From contig NC_084828.1 of assembly GCF_033115175.1 (NCBI RefSeq), forward strand, positions 96,349,388 to 96,413,387: a stretch of 64,000 bases of DNA, given 5' to 3'. The position numbers were made by a program, and so were the translations under genes. Below, piece by piece: positions 55,401 through 63,655 of this stretch. The notes below the pieces were generated by a model. It saw only the letters and a program-made list of their open reading frames with translations, had not been told where the DNA came from and made no database searches. Position 1 is the first letter of the stretch; the number at the start of each line of letters is the position of its first letter. Source of the stretch: Lepus europaeus (taxonomy: Eukaryota; Chordata; Mammalia; Lagomorpha; Leporidae).

Positions 55401-58400
55401 AGGAAGATCTTAATAATACCAGACATTTGCATGGTGAATTATGGTTTACACAACACCTATTGTGTGCTGGCACATACACACACACACATCCTGTTGCCTT
55501 GTAGAAGCCTCTTAACAACCATGCTGGGAAGTAGGAAATGTCTCCTGGATTTCCTTGGGACACAGGGTCTTAGAATTGTAGCCATTTGCCCCAGGTCACT
55601 TCACTAGCGAGGGTCAGGAGGTGAGACAGTTTCAAGTTCAGGACTTCTCTGAGGTTTAACAAGACATTCTTTCTGACTGGAAGCATTCATTAATTCCTTT
55701 TTGCTTTTTCAAATTTTCAACCTGAGCCAGTTCTGGAATCCTGCTTAGGGCCACTGGAAATGATACCGCCCTCCCCTCCCCCAGACCTCCTATAAACACT
55801 TGACTGTCTTTGTGGGGGTGATGACAACCCAGTGCAGAGCTGTGGGGCTGGACACGAAGAGGCTCTGGGCAAAGTGTTCCATGGCATTTTCTCATTGAAT
55901 TAGGCTCTCCCACAATCTGAGTGGATAGCGTGATGCCCAATGTACAAAGAACGATTTTCTGAAATTCGTGAAACTTGCCTGCATCCACACAGCTGGTAAA
56001 TGGTGAAACCAGGTTCAACATAATTTGGAACTGGGTATTCAGTGCAGAAGGCTTGGCTCAAAGGCCAGGCAGCAGCGACGTGGAATCCCTGTCCACCTGC
56101 CGCGGGGAAGCCCAGTGCTAGTGTACTTGCAATGAATCCCTTGGAGCGTGCACTTTTCCCCAAAGTGTGATTAGGAAAGCTTGCAAAGTAACAGGAGGGG
56201 ATATGTGATGTTGCCCCGATTTTTCCAAAGCTCCTGTTTCTTTCCTGAACATCTGGAATTTTATGCCTCTAGCTGGACACACACACACTAACAGGATCTC
56301 TCTCCTTCGTAGGACTTTGGGTTCTGCAGAGCAGATCTGTCCTTTGATGTAGGAGCCTCGGACTTGGAAAACCCAGAAGACGTTATTATAAGCTGTGAAG
56401 TCTTTAACTTTGAGGTGGGTTGCTAAGTAGCCATTGTCGTGAGCAGCGCCAGACTAAGTGATATTTTCACACTCATAGGCTATTTGTTTTTTATAGCTCT
56501 GTGGGCGCAGCAGAGTGGAGGTGGGGGTTGGGGGTGAGGGTACTGAGAAATAAAGAGAGAACAGGCCTCTAGGCAAAGGAGTGAAATTGCTAACATAACA
56601 TAAAAGTATGTAAAAATTCTAAGAATTAGAAGGGATAAGATTTGGCAGAGCCGGCGCCGCAGCTCACTAGGGTAAACCTCCGCCTGCAGTGCCGGCACAC
56701 TGGATTCTAGTCCCGGTCAGGGCGCTGGATTCTGTCCCGGTTGCCCCTCTTCCAGGCCAGCTCTCTGCTATGGCCAGGGAGTGCAGTGGAGGATGGCCCA
56801 AGTCCTTGGGCCCTGCACCTGCATGGGAGACCAGAAGAAGCACCTGGCTCCTAGCTTCGGATCAGCGTGGTGCGCCAGCCGCAGCGGCCACTGGGGGGGG
56901 TGGTGAACCAACGGCAAAAGGAAGACCTTTCTCTCTGTCTCTCTCTCTCTCACTAACTCTGCCTGTCAAAAAAAAAAAAAAAAAAAAGATTTGGCAGAAA
57001 ATTAAAATCATAACCAATTCAAAGCTGCCCTGAGTGAATTTGATAATGTTCCTTGTAATCCATAGTGAGATTTGGTGATTTTAATGTTTATTATTAGGTG
57101 TAAAACCTAAAGAAAATTCATCAGCCTCAATTTTATTACTTAAAGGAATAGAAATAGCTAGCATTTGGCATAGTGGTTATGTTGTCACTTGCGACACTCA
57201 CCGCCCATGTAAGAGTGCCTGGGTTCAAGTCCTGACTCCATTTCCAGTTCAGCCTCTTGATAACAAACACCCTGGGAGGCAGCAGGTGATGGTTCAAGTG
57301 GCTTGGTCCTTTCCACCCACACTTCAGGCTCCTGGCTTCAACCTGGCCCAGCTCTGGCTGAGTGAACCAGCAGAGAGAAGATACCGTCCTTCCCCCCACC
57401 TCCTCTCTCCATTTCAAATAAATAAAATAATTTTTTTAAGTTATATAAAATAAGAAACAATTTCTACATACACCCCAGAAAGTTTTGTTCTGTTTTATAG
57501 GTGACCACAAAGCTAATCTGTATAACACTTCAACTTTTTAAACTTTTTTTATTTATTTGGGGGGTGGGGTGAGGAATGAAAGCTTCTATTTGCTAGTTCA
57601 ATCCCCCAAATGCTCAGAATAGACCCTGGCCACAGAAGAAGCCAGGAGCCAAAAACCCAGTCCAGGTCTCCACATGAGTGGTGGGAATCCAATTACTTGA
57701 GCCATCACCACTGCTCCCAGGGTCTGCATTAGCAGGAAGCTTGAGTCAGGAGCTGAAGCCAGCGGTCAAACCCAGGTACTCCACTGCGGGGTGGGATGTC
57801 CTGACCTTTGTCTTAACCACTGGGTAAAGCCCACCTCTACAGTATTTTTTTGTATCAGCAAAACAACCTGAAAATAATCCAAGTATCCATGTTCCAAGTG
57901 AATAAAGGAAAGGGAAACTTCCCTATGGAAGTGACTTTATAGATTTATTTTTTTAATTAAAATTTGGACAAAGAGAGTGACAAAACCAAGTGTTCATTCT
58001 TTAGGAGTAAAGGAGGTTGATATCATCAAGTCACAGAACTATGTTAAGAATACCAATGATGGCCGGCGCTGCGGCTCACTAGGCTAATCCTCCGCCTGCG
58101 ACGCCGGCACACCCGGTTCTAGTCCCGGTCGGGGCGCCGGATTCTGTCCCGGTTGCCCCTCTTCTAGGCCAGTTCTCTGCTATGGCCAGGGAGTCCAGTG
58201 GAGGATGGCCGAAGTGCTTGGGCACTGCACCTCATGGGTGACCAGGAGAAGCACCTGGCTCCTGGCTTCAGATCAGCGCAGTGCGCCGGCCGCAGCGGCC
58301 ATTGGAGGGTGAACCAACGGCAAAAAGAAGACCTTTCTCTCTGTCTCTCTCTCACTGTCCACTCTGCCTGTCCAAAAAAAAAAAAAAAAGAATACCAGAA

Positions 58401-60350
58401 TACCAATGATAAGATACTCATTTTCCAAATGTTAGTCTACAGGGGGGTGCCATCCCATAATAGTTTCTCCACTTTCTGCTAAAATGACAAAAATAAGGAG
58501 AATAAAGCTTTTCGTGATATAATATTTATTCCATCTAAAAGACTCTCCTTTACGCTGAGATTTCCCCTTCCTTCCTCCCTTCCTTCTTTCTCTCTCTCTC
58601 TTTCTTCCTTCCTTCCTCTCTCCCTCCCTCCCTCCCTTCTTTCCTTCCTTCCTTCCTTCCTGCCTTTCTTTTGTCGAAATATTACTCCTTTGGTGAAATA
58701 CTGATGGTGGTAGGTGACAAATTTTGTTTATATTTAAGATGTCAACTTTGTTGGATAAAAGTTTAAAAAATTGGTAACCCACTTTTTAAAAAAGATTTAT
58801 TTATTTGAAAGGCAGAGTTGGTAGGTGGGGAGGCAGCGAGAGATCTTCTACCCATTGGTTCACTTCCCCAAATGGCCACAATGGCCAGAGCTGGGCCAGT
58901 CTGAAGCCAGCCTTGGCCCCAGGTAACCTACTTTTTAAACTGATTTGTGAGGAGCTGGCGCTGTGGCATAGCGGGTAAAGCCACCACCTGCAGCTCCAGC
59001 ATCCCATATGGGTACTGGTTCAAGTCCTGGCTGCTCTTCTTCCAACCCAGCTCCCTGCTAATGGTCTGGGAAATCGGTAAAAGATGACCCAAGTACTTGG
59101 TCCCCTGCACCTGCATGGGAGACCCAGAGAAAGCTGCTGACTCCTGGCTTTGGCTTGGCCCAGCCCTGGCCATTGTGGCCATCTGGGGAGTGAACCAGCT
59201 TATAGAAGATTTCTCTCTCTCTCTCTCTCTCTCTCTGTAACTCTAGCTCTCAAAATAACAAGAATAAATCTTTAACAACAACAACAACAAAAAACTACAG
59301 ATACGATTGTTTAAAAAATTGATGTGCGAAATCCAGAAGTTTGGGAACCAGTGTTCTAATGAAGTTAAACACCTAACTTCTCCTTTAATACCACACAATG
59401 ACACTGACTTTTCTGTCCTTTACCAGGAACATGGAAACATCAGTGGTTTTCGACCCCATTTGGGCAAGACTCCACTTGGGGCTGACGGATCCAGAGATCA
59501 TCATCATCCCCACAAGCCACATAAGTTTGGATGCCCGCCTCCCCAAGAAGGGGAAGATTTCTCAGACAGACCACCATCTCAAGGTGGAACGCCCCCACTC
59601 TCTCCCCCTTCAGGGCCCAGATGTCGTCTTCGCCCTTTTGGCACCAATGAAACCCATCGGTTCCCTCATCATCGTAATTTCAGTGAACATCATCACCATG
59701 GACCCCCTCCCCATGGACATCCTCCCCATGGGCATCACCCCCATGGGCCCCCTCCCCATGGGCATCACCCCCATGGGCCCCCACCCCATGGGCATCACCC
59801 CCATGGGCCCCCTCCCCATGGGCATCACCCCCATGGGCCCCCACCCCATGGGCATCACCCCCATGGGCCCCCTCCCCATGGGCATCACCCCCATGGACCC
59901 CCACCCCATGGGCATCACCCCCATGGGCCCCCTCCCCATGGGCATCCTCCCCATGGACCACCTCCCCATGGACATCACCCCCATGGCCATGGTTTCCATG
60001 ACCATGGACCCTGTGACCCACCATCCCATAGAGAAGGTCCCCAAGACCTCCTTCAGCATGGCCATGGCCCACCACCTAAGCACCCAGGAAAAAGAGGTCC
60101 AGGTAAAGGACACTTTCCCTTCCACTGGAGAAGAATTGGGTCTGTTTACCAACTGCCTCCACTGCAGAAAGGTGAAGTCCTTCCCCTTCCCGAAGCCAAT
60201 TTCCCCAGCTTCTCCTTGCTGAACCACACCCACCCTCTAAAGCCCGAGATCCAGCCCTTCCCTCAGATAGCCTCTGAACGATGTCCAGGGGAGTTCAATG
60301 GTGAGTTTGCACAACTCTCCAAGTTTTTCCCATCTACATTTCCAAAATGA
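49228..60350 (+). CDS. HRG: HRG, histidine-rich glycoprotein, complete (7 coding exons)
   Basis: Abundant liver-secreted plasma protein that binds zinc, heme, heparin, plasminogen, fibrinogen and immune complexes. Exons: 49228-49410, 51763-51879, 52636-52726, 53815-53981, 54875-54952, 56313-56414, 59427-60350; 553 aa (human 525 as I recall; most of the excess is in the repeat). Residues 1-18 are the signal peptide, mature protein from L19. Two cystatin domains span 19 to about 250, a Pro/His-rich part 251-337, 19 pentapeptides 338-432, and the C-terminal part with RRIGSVYQLPPLQKGEVLPL and final FPSTFPK. Mature cysteines are 24, 78, 89, 105, 126, 203, 217, 240, 282, 312, 442 and 532, an even twelve. 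Sequons include NAT, NCT, NCS, NIS, NET, NFS and NHT. Intron phases are 0-0-1-0-0-0, as in FETUB. No disruption seen. Identity is secure. Confidence 0.98.
49999..50348 (+). mobile_element. CSINE, full length
   Basis: Exact 16-bp duplication GAAAGCCAAGCAAACT at 49983-49998 and 50349-50364. It has the GCCGCAGCGCGCTACCGCGG variant in the body. Confidence 0.95.
50569..50888 (+). mobile_element. CSINE, full length
   Basis: Exact 18-bp duplication AAGTATTATAGAGGGAGG at 50551-50568 and 50889-50906. A small deletion removes CTCTCTGC from the body near 50681. Confidence 0.95.
51763..51879 (+). CDS. HRG: HRG coding exon 2
   Basis: 39 codons, ESATVYYLVLDVKETDCSVL onward, with C78 and C89. Phase 0; donor GTAAGT. 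Confidence 0.96.
51880..52635 (+). other. HRG: HRG intron 2
   Basis: 756 bp, no CSINE; nothing recognised. Confidence 0.6.
52636..52726 (+). CDS. HRG: HRG coding exon 3
   Basis: 91 bp, VIGQCKVIATIYSDEYQTLR and on to DFNCTTSS, with C105, C126 and a sequon at N125. Ends in phase 1; donor GTAGGT. Confidence 0.96.
52727..53814 (+). other. HRG: HRG intron 3 with MIR relics
   Basis: 1.09 kb. 52955-53190 and about 53280-53400 resemble MIR (TTGGAATCCCAGCC, AAATTACTTAAAATTTTAAG, GAATTAAATAAGATG). No CSINE. Confidence 0.6.
53815..53981 (+). CDS. HRG: HRG coding exon 4
   Basis: 167 bp, VSSALANTKDSPVLFDFIED and on to FRVDRVERVTRV: start of cystatin domain 2. Donor GTGAGT. Confidence 0.96.
53982..54874 (+). 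other. HRG: HRG intron 4
   Basis: 893 bp, no CSINE; possible weak MIR remnant near 54415-54470. Otherwise unassigned. Confidence 0.5.
54875..54952 (+). CDS. HRG: HRG coding exon 5
   Basis: 26 codons, RGGERTNYYVDFSVRNC then SRSHFHRHP. Cys203 here is mature Cys185, the residue I recall as S-glutathionylated in rabbit HRG. Donor GTGAGT. Confidence 0.95.
54953..56312 (+). other. HRG: HRG intron 5 with MIR relics
   Basis: 1.36 kb. 55080-55230, about 55400-55630 and 55870-56015 carry MIR-like strings (GCAGATGCAGAAACTGAGGCACAGAG, CACACAGCTGGTAAATGGTGAAACC). No CSINE. Confidence 0.6.
56313..56414 (+). CDS. HRG: HRG coding exon 6
   Basis: 34 codons, DFGFCRADLSFDVGASDLEN and on to ISCEVFNFE, with C217 and C240. 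Phase 0; donor GTGGGT. Confidence 0.96.
56650..56985 (+). mobile_element. CSINE, full length
   Basis: Duplication AAGATTTGGCAGA at 56637-56649 and 56986-56998; 20-A tail. Confidence 0.95.
57156..57440 (+). mobile_element. Old C-type SINE
   Basis: AGCATTTGGCATAGTGGTTATG head, GGGTTCAAGTCC, CATTTCAAATAAATAAAATAA tail. Confidence 0.87.
57540..57840 (-). mobile_element. Degenerate old C-type SINE
   Basis: Minus strand: CAATCCCCCAAATGCTCAG, CCTGGCCACAGAAGAAGCCAGG, GGAAGCTTGAGTCAGGAGC, head decayed. Confidence 0.65.
58061..58396 (+). mobile_element. CSINE, full length
   Basis: Head GGCCGGCGCTGCGGCTCAC. AGAATACCAATGAT at 58047-58060 recurs at 58397-58410, with an extra partial AGAATACC just before it in the tail. 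Confidence 0.94.
58560..58672. repeat. (CTTC)n / (CT)n polypyrimidine microsatellite
   Basis: About 110 bp of almost pure pyrimidine made of CTTC, CCCT and CT blocks in HRG intron 6, not part of a SINE. On the minus strand it gives a chance lysine/glutamate/arginine-rich open frame. Confidence 0.93.
58788..58921 (-). mobile_element. CSINE2, 5'-truncated
   Basis: Tail and about 100 bp of body only. GGTAACCCACTTTTTAAA before and GGTAACCTACTTTTTAAA after are the target duplication, so the truncation happened at insertion. Confidence 0.88.
58951..59295 (+). mobile_element. CSINE2 with (AAC)n tail
   Basis: GGAGCTGGCGCTGTGGCATAG head, (CT)n, AAGAATAAATC and then six AAC units. It ends 130 bp before HRG exon 7. 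Confidence 0.93.
59427..60350 (+). CDS. HRG: HRG coding exon 7 (proline- and histidine-rich regions, C-terminus)
   Basis: 307 codons plus TGA. It starts EHGNISGFRPHLGK, runs through DHHHPHKPHK and SEHHHHGPPPH into the pentapeptide array, and ends KFFPSTFPK. The whole metal-binding part sits in this single exon. Confidence 0.97.
   Translation, partial: EHGNISGFRPHLGKTPLGADGSRDHHHPHKPHKFGCPPPQEGEDFSDRPPSQGGTPPLSPPSGPRCRLRPFGTNETHRFPHHRNFSEHHHHGPPPHGHPPHGHHPHGPPPHGHHPHGPPPHGHHPHGPPPHGHHPHGPPPHGHHPHGPPPHGHHPHGPPPHGHHPHGPPPHGHPPHGPPPHGHHPHGHGFHDHGPCDPPSHREGPQDLLQHGHGPPPKHPGKRGPGKGHFPFHWRRIGSVYQLPPLQKGEVLPLPEANFPSFSLLNHTHPLKPEIQPFPQIASERCPGEFNGEFAQLSKFFPSTFPK
59700..59984 (+). repeat. HRG: HRG histidine/proline pentapeptide array, 19 units
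   Basis: Nineteen 15-bp units encode GPPPH, GHHPH or GHPPH (residues 338-432). GHHPH and GPPPH alternate, so the true period is 30 bp. A CCT/CCA third-base difference between successive GPPPH units raises it to a 60-bp higher-order unit over 59761-59940. Every unit contains or nearly contains CCATGG. The region binds zinc, heparin and plasminogen in the family. Confidence 0.96.
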
Positions 60351-60430
60351 AATCTGATTTCCTTGATGGGGAACAATGAATGATATTCTGTATTAGAACC
60401 ATAAATAAAATGTGGCCGTGATGAATGCAA
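60351..60430 (+). other. HRG: HRG 3' UTR
   Basis: Short 3' UTR of about 75 bp to the expected cleavage site after AATAAA at 60404-60409. Confidence 0.8.
60404..60409 (+). promoter_or_regulatory. HRG: HRG polyadenylation signal AATAAA
   Basis: AATAAA in ATAAATAAAATGTGG, 54 bp past the stop codon, with a TGTGGCCGTG downstream element. Confidence 0.88.
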
Positions 60431-61742
60431 ACCAGTTCTTTGAACTTCACTTTCATGCCCTGAATAGGAAAATGTGAGTAGAGGAGGAGAGACTGTGAGA
60501 AGAGAGACACGGGAGAGGAGAGGAAAGGTCTTGGCATTGCAGTCAGTAGGTCATTCTGCCACTGGTGTATGTCCCTGGAGGCAAATTTCTGATCCTCAGA
60601 ATTTCCTTTTTTTTCTTGGACTTAACTCCTCTTATTTTGGACTGTCTCTTACTGCTTCCACTACAGCTGGGCACAGTAAGAAGGTATGTATGGTCATTTA
60701 AATGATTATTATTATAAAAGAGGCCCAAATTCTCTTCCCATAGCCATTTACAGTCATCTACCTTTCCTTTTGGAAAAGTAAATTCTAAATTCAATTACGA
60801 AGCGAACGAAACTCTGGCTACATATTGCAAAGATGGTTGCAGGCATGAATCATGATCATACATTTTGGTGCATGGAAATACCACTTTATTTTCAGAGTAA
60901 ATTAATTTCTATCTCATGTAGCACTGGGGAGCATAACCCCAGTCCTTAGTGGTGTCCCCTCACCCAGCTACTCCCTATGCAAACTGTACTACAGTTCCCA
61001 AAACTCACTCAGTGCCAAGGTGTTTGGGGTGAGAACGAGAAAGAGATCTGGTTCTTGATGACGGATGCACCAAGCCCCCTGCTGAGGGATCTCACCTGCC
61101 TGTTGATGCCATTCTCTGAGTCCAGCTTTTCAGCCACTTCTGTAAAAATTGGGGAAACAGAGGACTGTGAGACAGCCCAGGGTGCTGACTGCCACCGCGT
61201 CCACATAGCTGTTTCTCCTTGGGGTCACACACCTTTCAGGTTGCATGCCCAGGAGACAAGGCAGAGAGAGGTCTCCTCAGCCTCAGAGCCCAGACCTCGC
61301 TGTTCTCCTCTCTCCTCCTCAGGCAAGGGCCTCCTTTTCTAGTCCAGATGTTACTTGATCCATTTTTTTTTTTTCCAGAAGGCTTTTCCCATAGTGTAAT
61401 CCCGTTTCTTCTCCCTTCTTCCCAAATCAGGGAGTAAGCATTTAGTAACAAGCTGATAAGATTTCAGAGTCTCTCTCCCTTCAGCCACATGGTGGTACTC
61501 AAAATCTTGAATAAACAGATACATCAGCCAGTCAGAAGGGTTGCCAGCCATGCACAGCCAGTGTGGCCACGGCGGTGGGCACCAGCTGATTGTCACTCTG
61601 CGGGGTCCTGGTCCTCCTCAGAGGTATGAGCACAGGGTCAGCTTCTGGAGTGGGGAATACAGAGGGGTGAACTCCAGGGGCCCCCAAAATACACAGGTGC
61701 ATAACTCAAAATGCTGTTCTACTTAGAAGCAATTACCATCTA
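60431..61742. other. Intergenic after HRG, nothing recognised
   Basis: 1.3 kb without CSINE. Open frames up to 121 codons (for example 60977-61342) lack recognisable homology. Confidence 0.4.
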
Positions 61743-61945
61743 ACAGGGGTGGGAAGAGCTGGCCTGTGGGCCATATAAGGCGCATGAAATCTTTTGGCCT
61801 TGCCAAGGCAACCACAGGTGAGATTCGAAATTCACTAAATCCATAGCAGGCTAATTTTTAAGTTAGTAATTTTGCATGGCCTGCAAATGATGTTGTAAAT
61901 ATCCAAATAGCCCTCACAGAAAAAAGGTTTCCTGCCCATGATGGT
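61743..61945. mobile_element. Probable hAT-type non-autonomous DNA transposon relic
   Basis: Begins AACAGGGGTGGGAAGAG and ends AAAAAAGGTTTCCTGCCCATG, giving imperfect inverted ends (CAGGGGTGGG against CATGGGCAGG). GGCCTGCAAATGATGTTGTAAATATCC fits a mammalian family I recall. No transposase. Confidence 0.5.
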
Positions 61946-62743
61946 ATTTTTGCAACGTTGCTTGAGTTAACAAAAGTCTTGGAAAACACAGGGATTAAAA
62001 GCTCTCAGTTCAAGTAAATGCATTCATTATGTGCACAGTTGCTGCAGATGAGTTATGAGGTAGGAGCTGACATTCTGCTCTGGTTTTAGACACTATACCA
62101 ATGATTGTTACTTTTCTAGACTCTTTGTCATTGTCATGATGGCTAAAAAACACATACAGGTTAACGTGGAAATATTCCATCAACTTTCAAAGGTGATGTG
62201 AACTGGACAACAGAATATTACTTATTACCGTCTCAAAAGTCTAAAGCCCAAACTCCTCACTCTTAGCCAGATCATTTCTTTCACTTCCTGCCACTACTCT
62301 TTCTGTCCACAGCACTACCATTCTTTAAGTCTTACAGACTAGAAATAGCTACCGCGTCTTCGCTTTTCCTTATCCCCAGTGAACACCTATGCCAGCACAT
62401 ACTCTGTTCGTCAGAGTCTAGCACATGTGAGGGGTTGAAGGAGTGCTTGTTTAACAAATATATAAACCTAAGGGTACAGGATTCAATCCTCTCTCATGTA
62501 ACAATCAGTAAGTGGCCATCCACATGGTGATTCAGGGCCCCAGGCTTCTTTTGATTCTGGCTCTGTCCTCACTCGGAGCCCCTGCATTTTCTCCTAGATC
62601 TTCTGCACCCAGCCTACTTGGGGGAAGAGTGGAAGATCATGAAGGTGGTTTTTATGGGCCTGGCCTAGAAGTGGCCAGCATAATTTATGTTCACATTTCA
62701 TTGGCTAGAACTCAGGCTTGTGGTCATACTTAGAATGCAAGGG
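61946..62743. other. Intergenic, nothing recognised
   Basis: 800 bp, no recognisable gene or repeat. Confidence 0.4.
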
Positions 62744-63131
62744 GGGCCGGCGCAGTGGCTCAATAGGCTAATCCTCCGCCTGCGGCACCAGCACACCGGG
62801 TTCTAGTCCCGGTCGGGGCACCGGATTCTGTCCCAGTTGCCCCTCTTCCAGGCCAGCTCTCTGCTATGGCCCGGGAAGGCAGTGGAGGATGGCCCAAGTG
62901 CTTGGGCCCTGCACCCCATGGGAGACCAGGAGAAGCACCTGGCTCCTGGCTTTGGATCAGCGCAGTGCACCAGCCTCAGCGGCCATTGGAGGATGAACCA
63001 ACGGTAAAGGAAGACCTTTCTCTCTGTCTTTTTCTCTCACTGTCCACTCTGCCTGTCAAAAAGAAGAAGAAGAAGAAGAAGAAGAAGAAGAAGAAGAAGA
63101 AGAAGAAGAAGAAGAAGAAGAAGAAGAAGAA
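62744..63131 (+). mobile_element. CSINE with (AAG)n tail
   Basis: GGGGCCGGCGCAGTGGCTCAATAG head and full body. Duplication GAATGCAAGGG at 62733-62743 and 63132-63142. The usual poly(A) is replaced by the AAG tract. Confidence 0.95.
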
Positions 63132-63134
63132 GAA
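63061..63134 (+). repeat. (AAG)n microsatellite, about 24.7 units
   Basis: Uninterrupted AAG triplets directly after CTGTCAAA, so it arose in the SINE tail. Confidence 0.97.
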
Positions 63135-63219
63135 TGCAAGGGAAATCAGGAGGTGAAGTCCAGCTGTATTCCAAGAAGAAAAGGGAAATAGGTTTGGAAA
63201 ATGGGCAGCCACATAATTT

Positions 63220-63313
63220 TTTTAGAGATGGACAGTGAGGCCCAAAGAAGTTTAATTACTTGCATAGGACTTTAGGATTAGTAACTCTTGGAACTGGATT
63301 AGAACTCTTCCAG
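63220..63313 (+). mobile_element. MIR fragment
   Basis: AGATGGACAGTGAGGCCCAAAGAAG and TTAATTACTTGCATAGG match the MIR 3' part. Confidence 0.6.
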
Positions 63314-63655
63314 GGGCCAGCACTGTAGCACAGCTGGTTAAACTGCTGCCTTTGGCACAAGCATCCCTATAGGCATTGGTTCGAGTCCTGGCTGCTCCAC
63401 TTCCAGATCCAATTCCCTGTTAATGCCCCTGAGAAAAACAGTGGAGGATGACCCAAGTGCTTAGGCTAGTGCACCCAAGTGGGAGACCCAGATGAAGCTC
63501 CTGGCTCCTGACTCCTGGCTCCTGGCTTTGGCCCGGCCCAACCCTGACCATTGCAGCCATTTGGGGAGTGAACCAGTAGATGGAAGATTGATCGATCTCT
63601 CTCTCTCTCTCTGTAATTCAGCCTTTCAAATAAAATAACTAAATCTTTCAAAAAA
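63314..63655 (+). mobile_element. CSINE2-type copy
   Basis: GGGGCCAGCACTGTAGCACAG head; CTCCTGGCTCCTGACTCCTGG shows a small internal duplication near 63500. AAATAAAATAACTAAATC tail. Confidence 0.9.

Larger units (their letters stand above)
56415..59426 (+). other. HRG: HRG intron 6 (SINE cluster)
   Basis: 3.0 kb containing six C-type SINEs and a (CTTC)n tract. Little unique sequence remains. Confidence 0.8.

Noticed and set aside
58432-58782. 116-codon minus-strand frame rich in Lys/Glu/Arg
   Set aside because: It is the (CTTC)n tract read in reverse; low complexity without homology.
59761-59940. Regular 60-bp repeats as a CRISPR-like array
   Set aside because: No spacers; the repeats are contiguous protein-coding minisatellite units in a mammalian gene.
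59398-60222. 274-codon open frame in the +1 frame of HRG exon 7
   Set aside because: It is a by-product of the repeat unit, begins inside the intron before the acceptor and has no family resemblance; the HRG frame carries the known protein.
59610-60233. 207-codon and 131-codon minus-strand open frames over the HRG repeat
   Set aside because: Same cause: the repeat lacks stops in these frames. No promoter or homology.
62976-63212. Poly-phenylalanine minus-strand frame
   Set aside because: It is the (AAG)n tract read as TTC in reverse, joined to SINE sequence.
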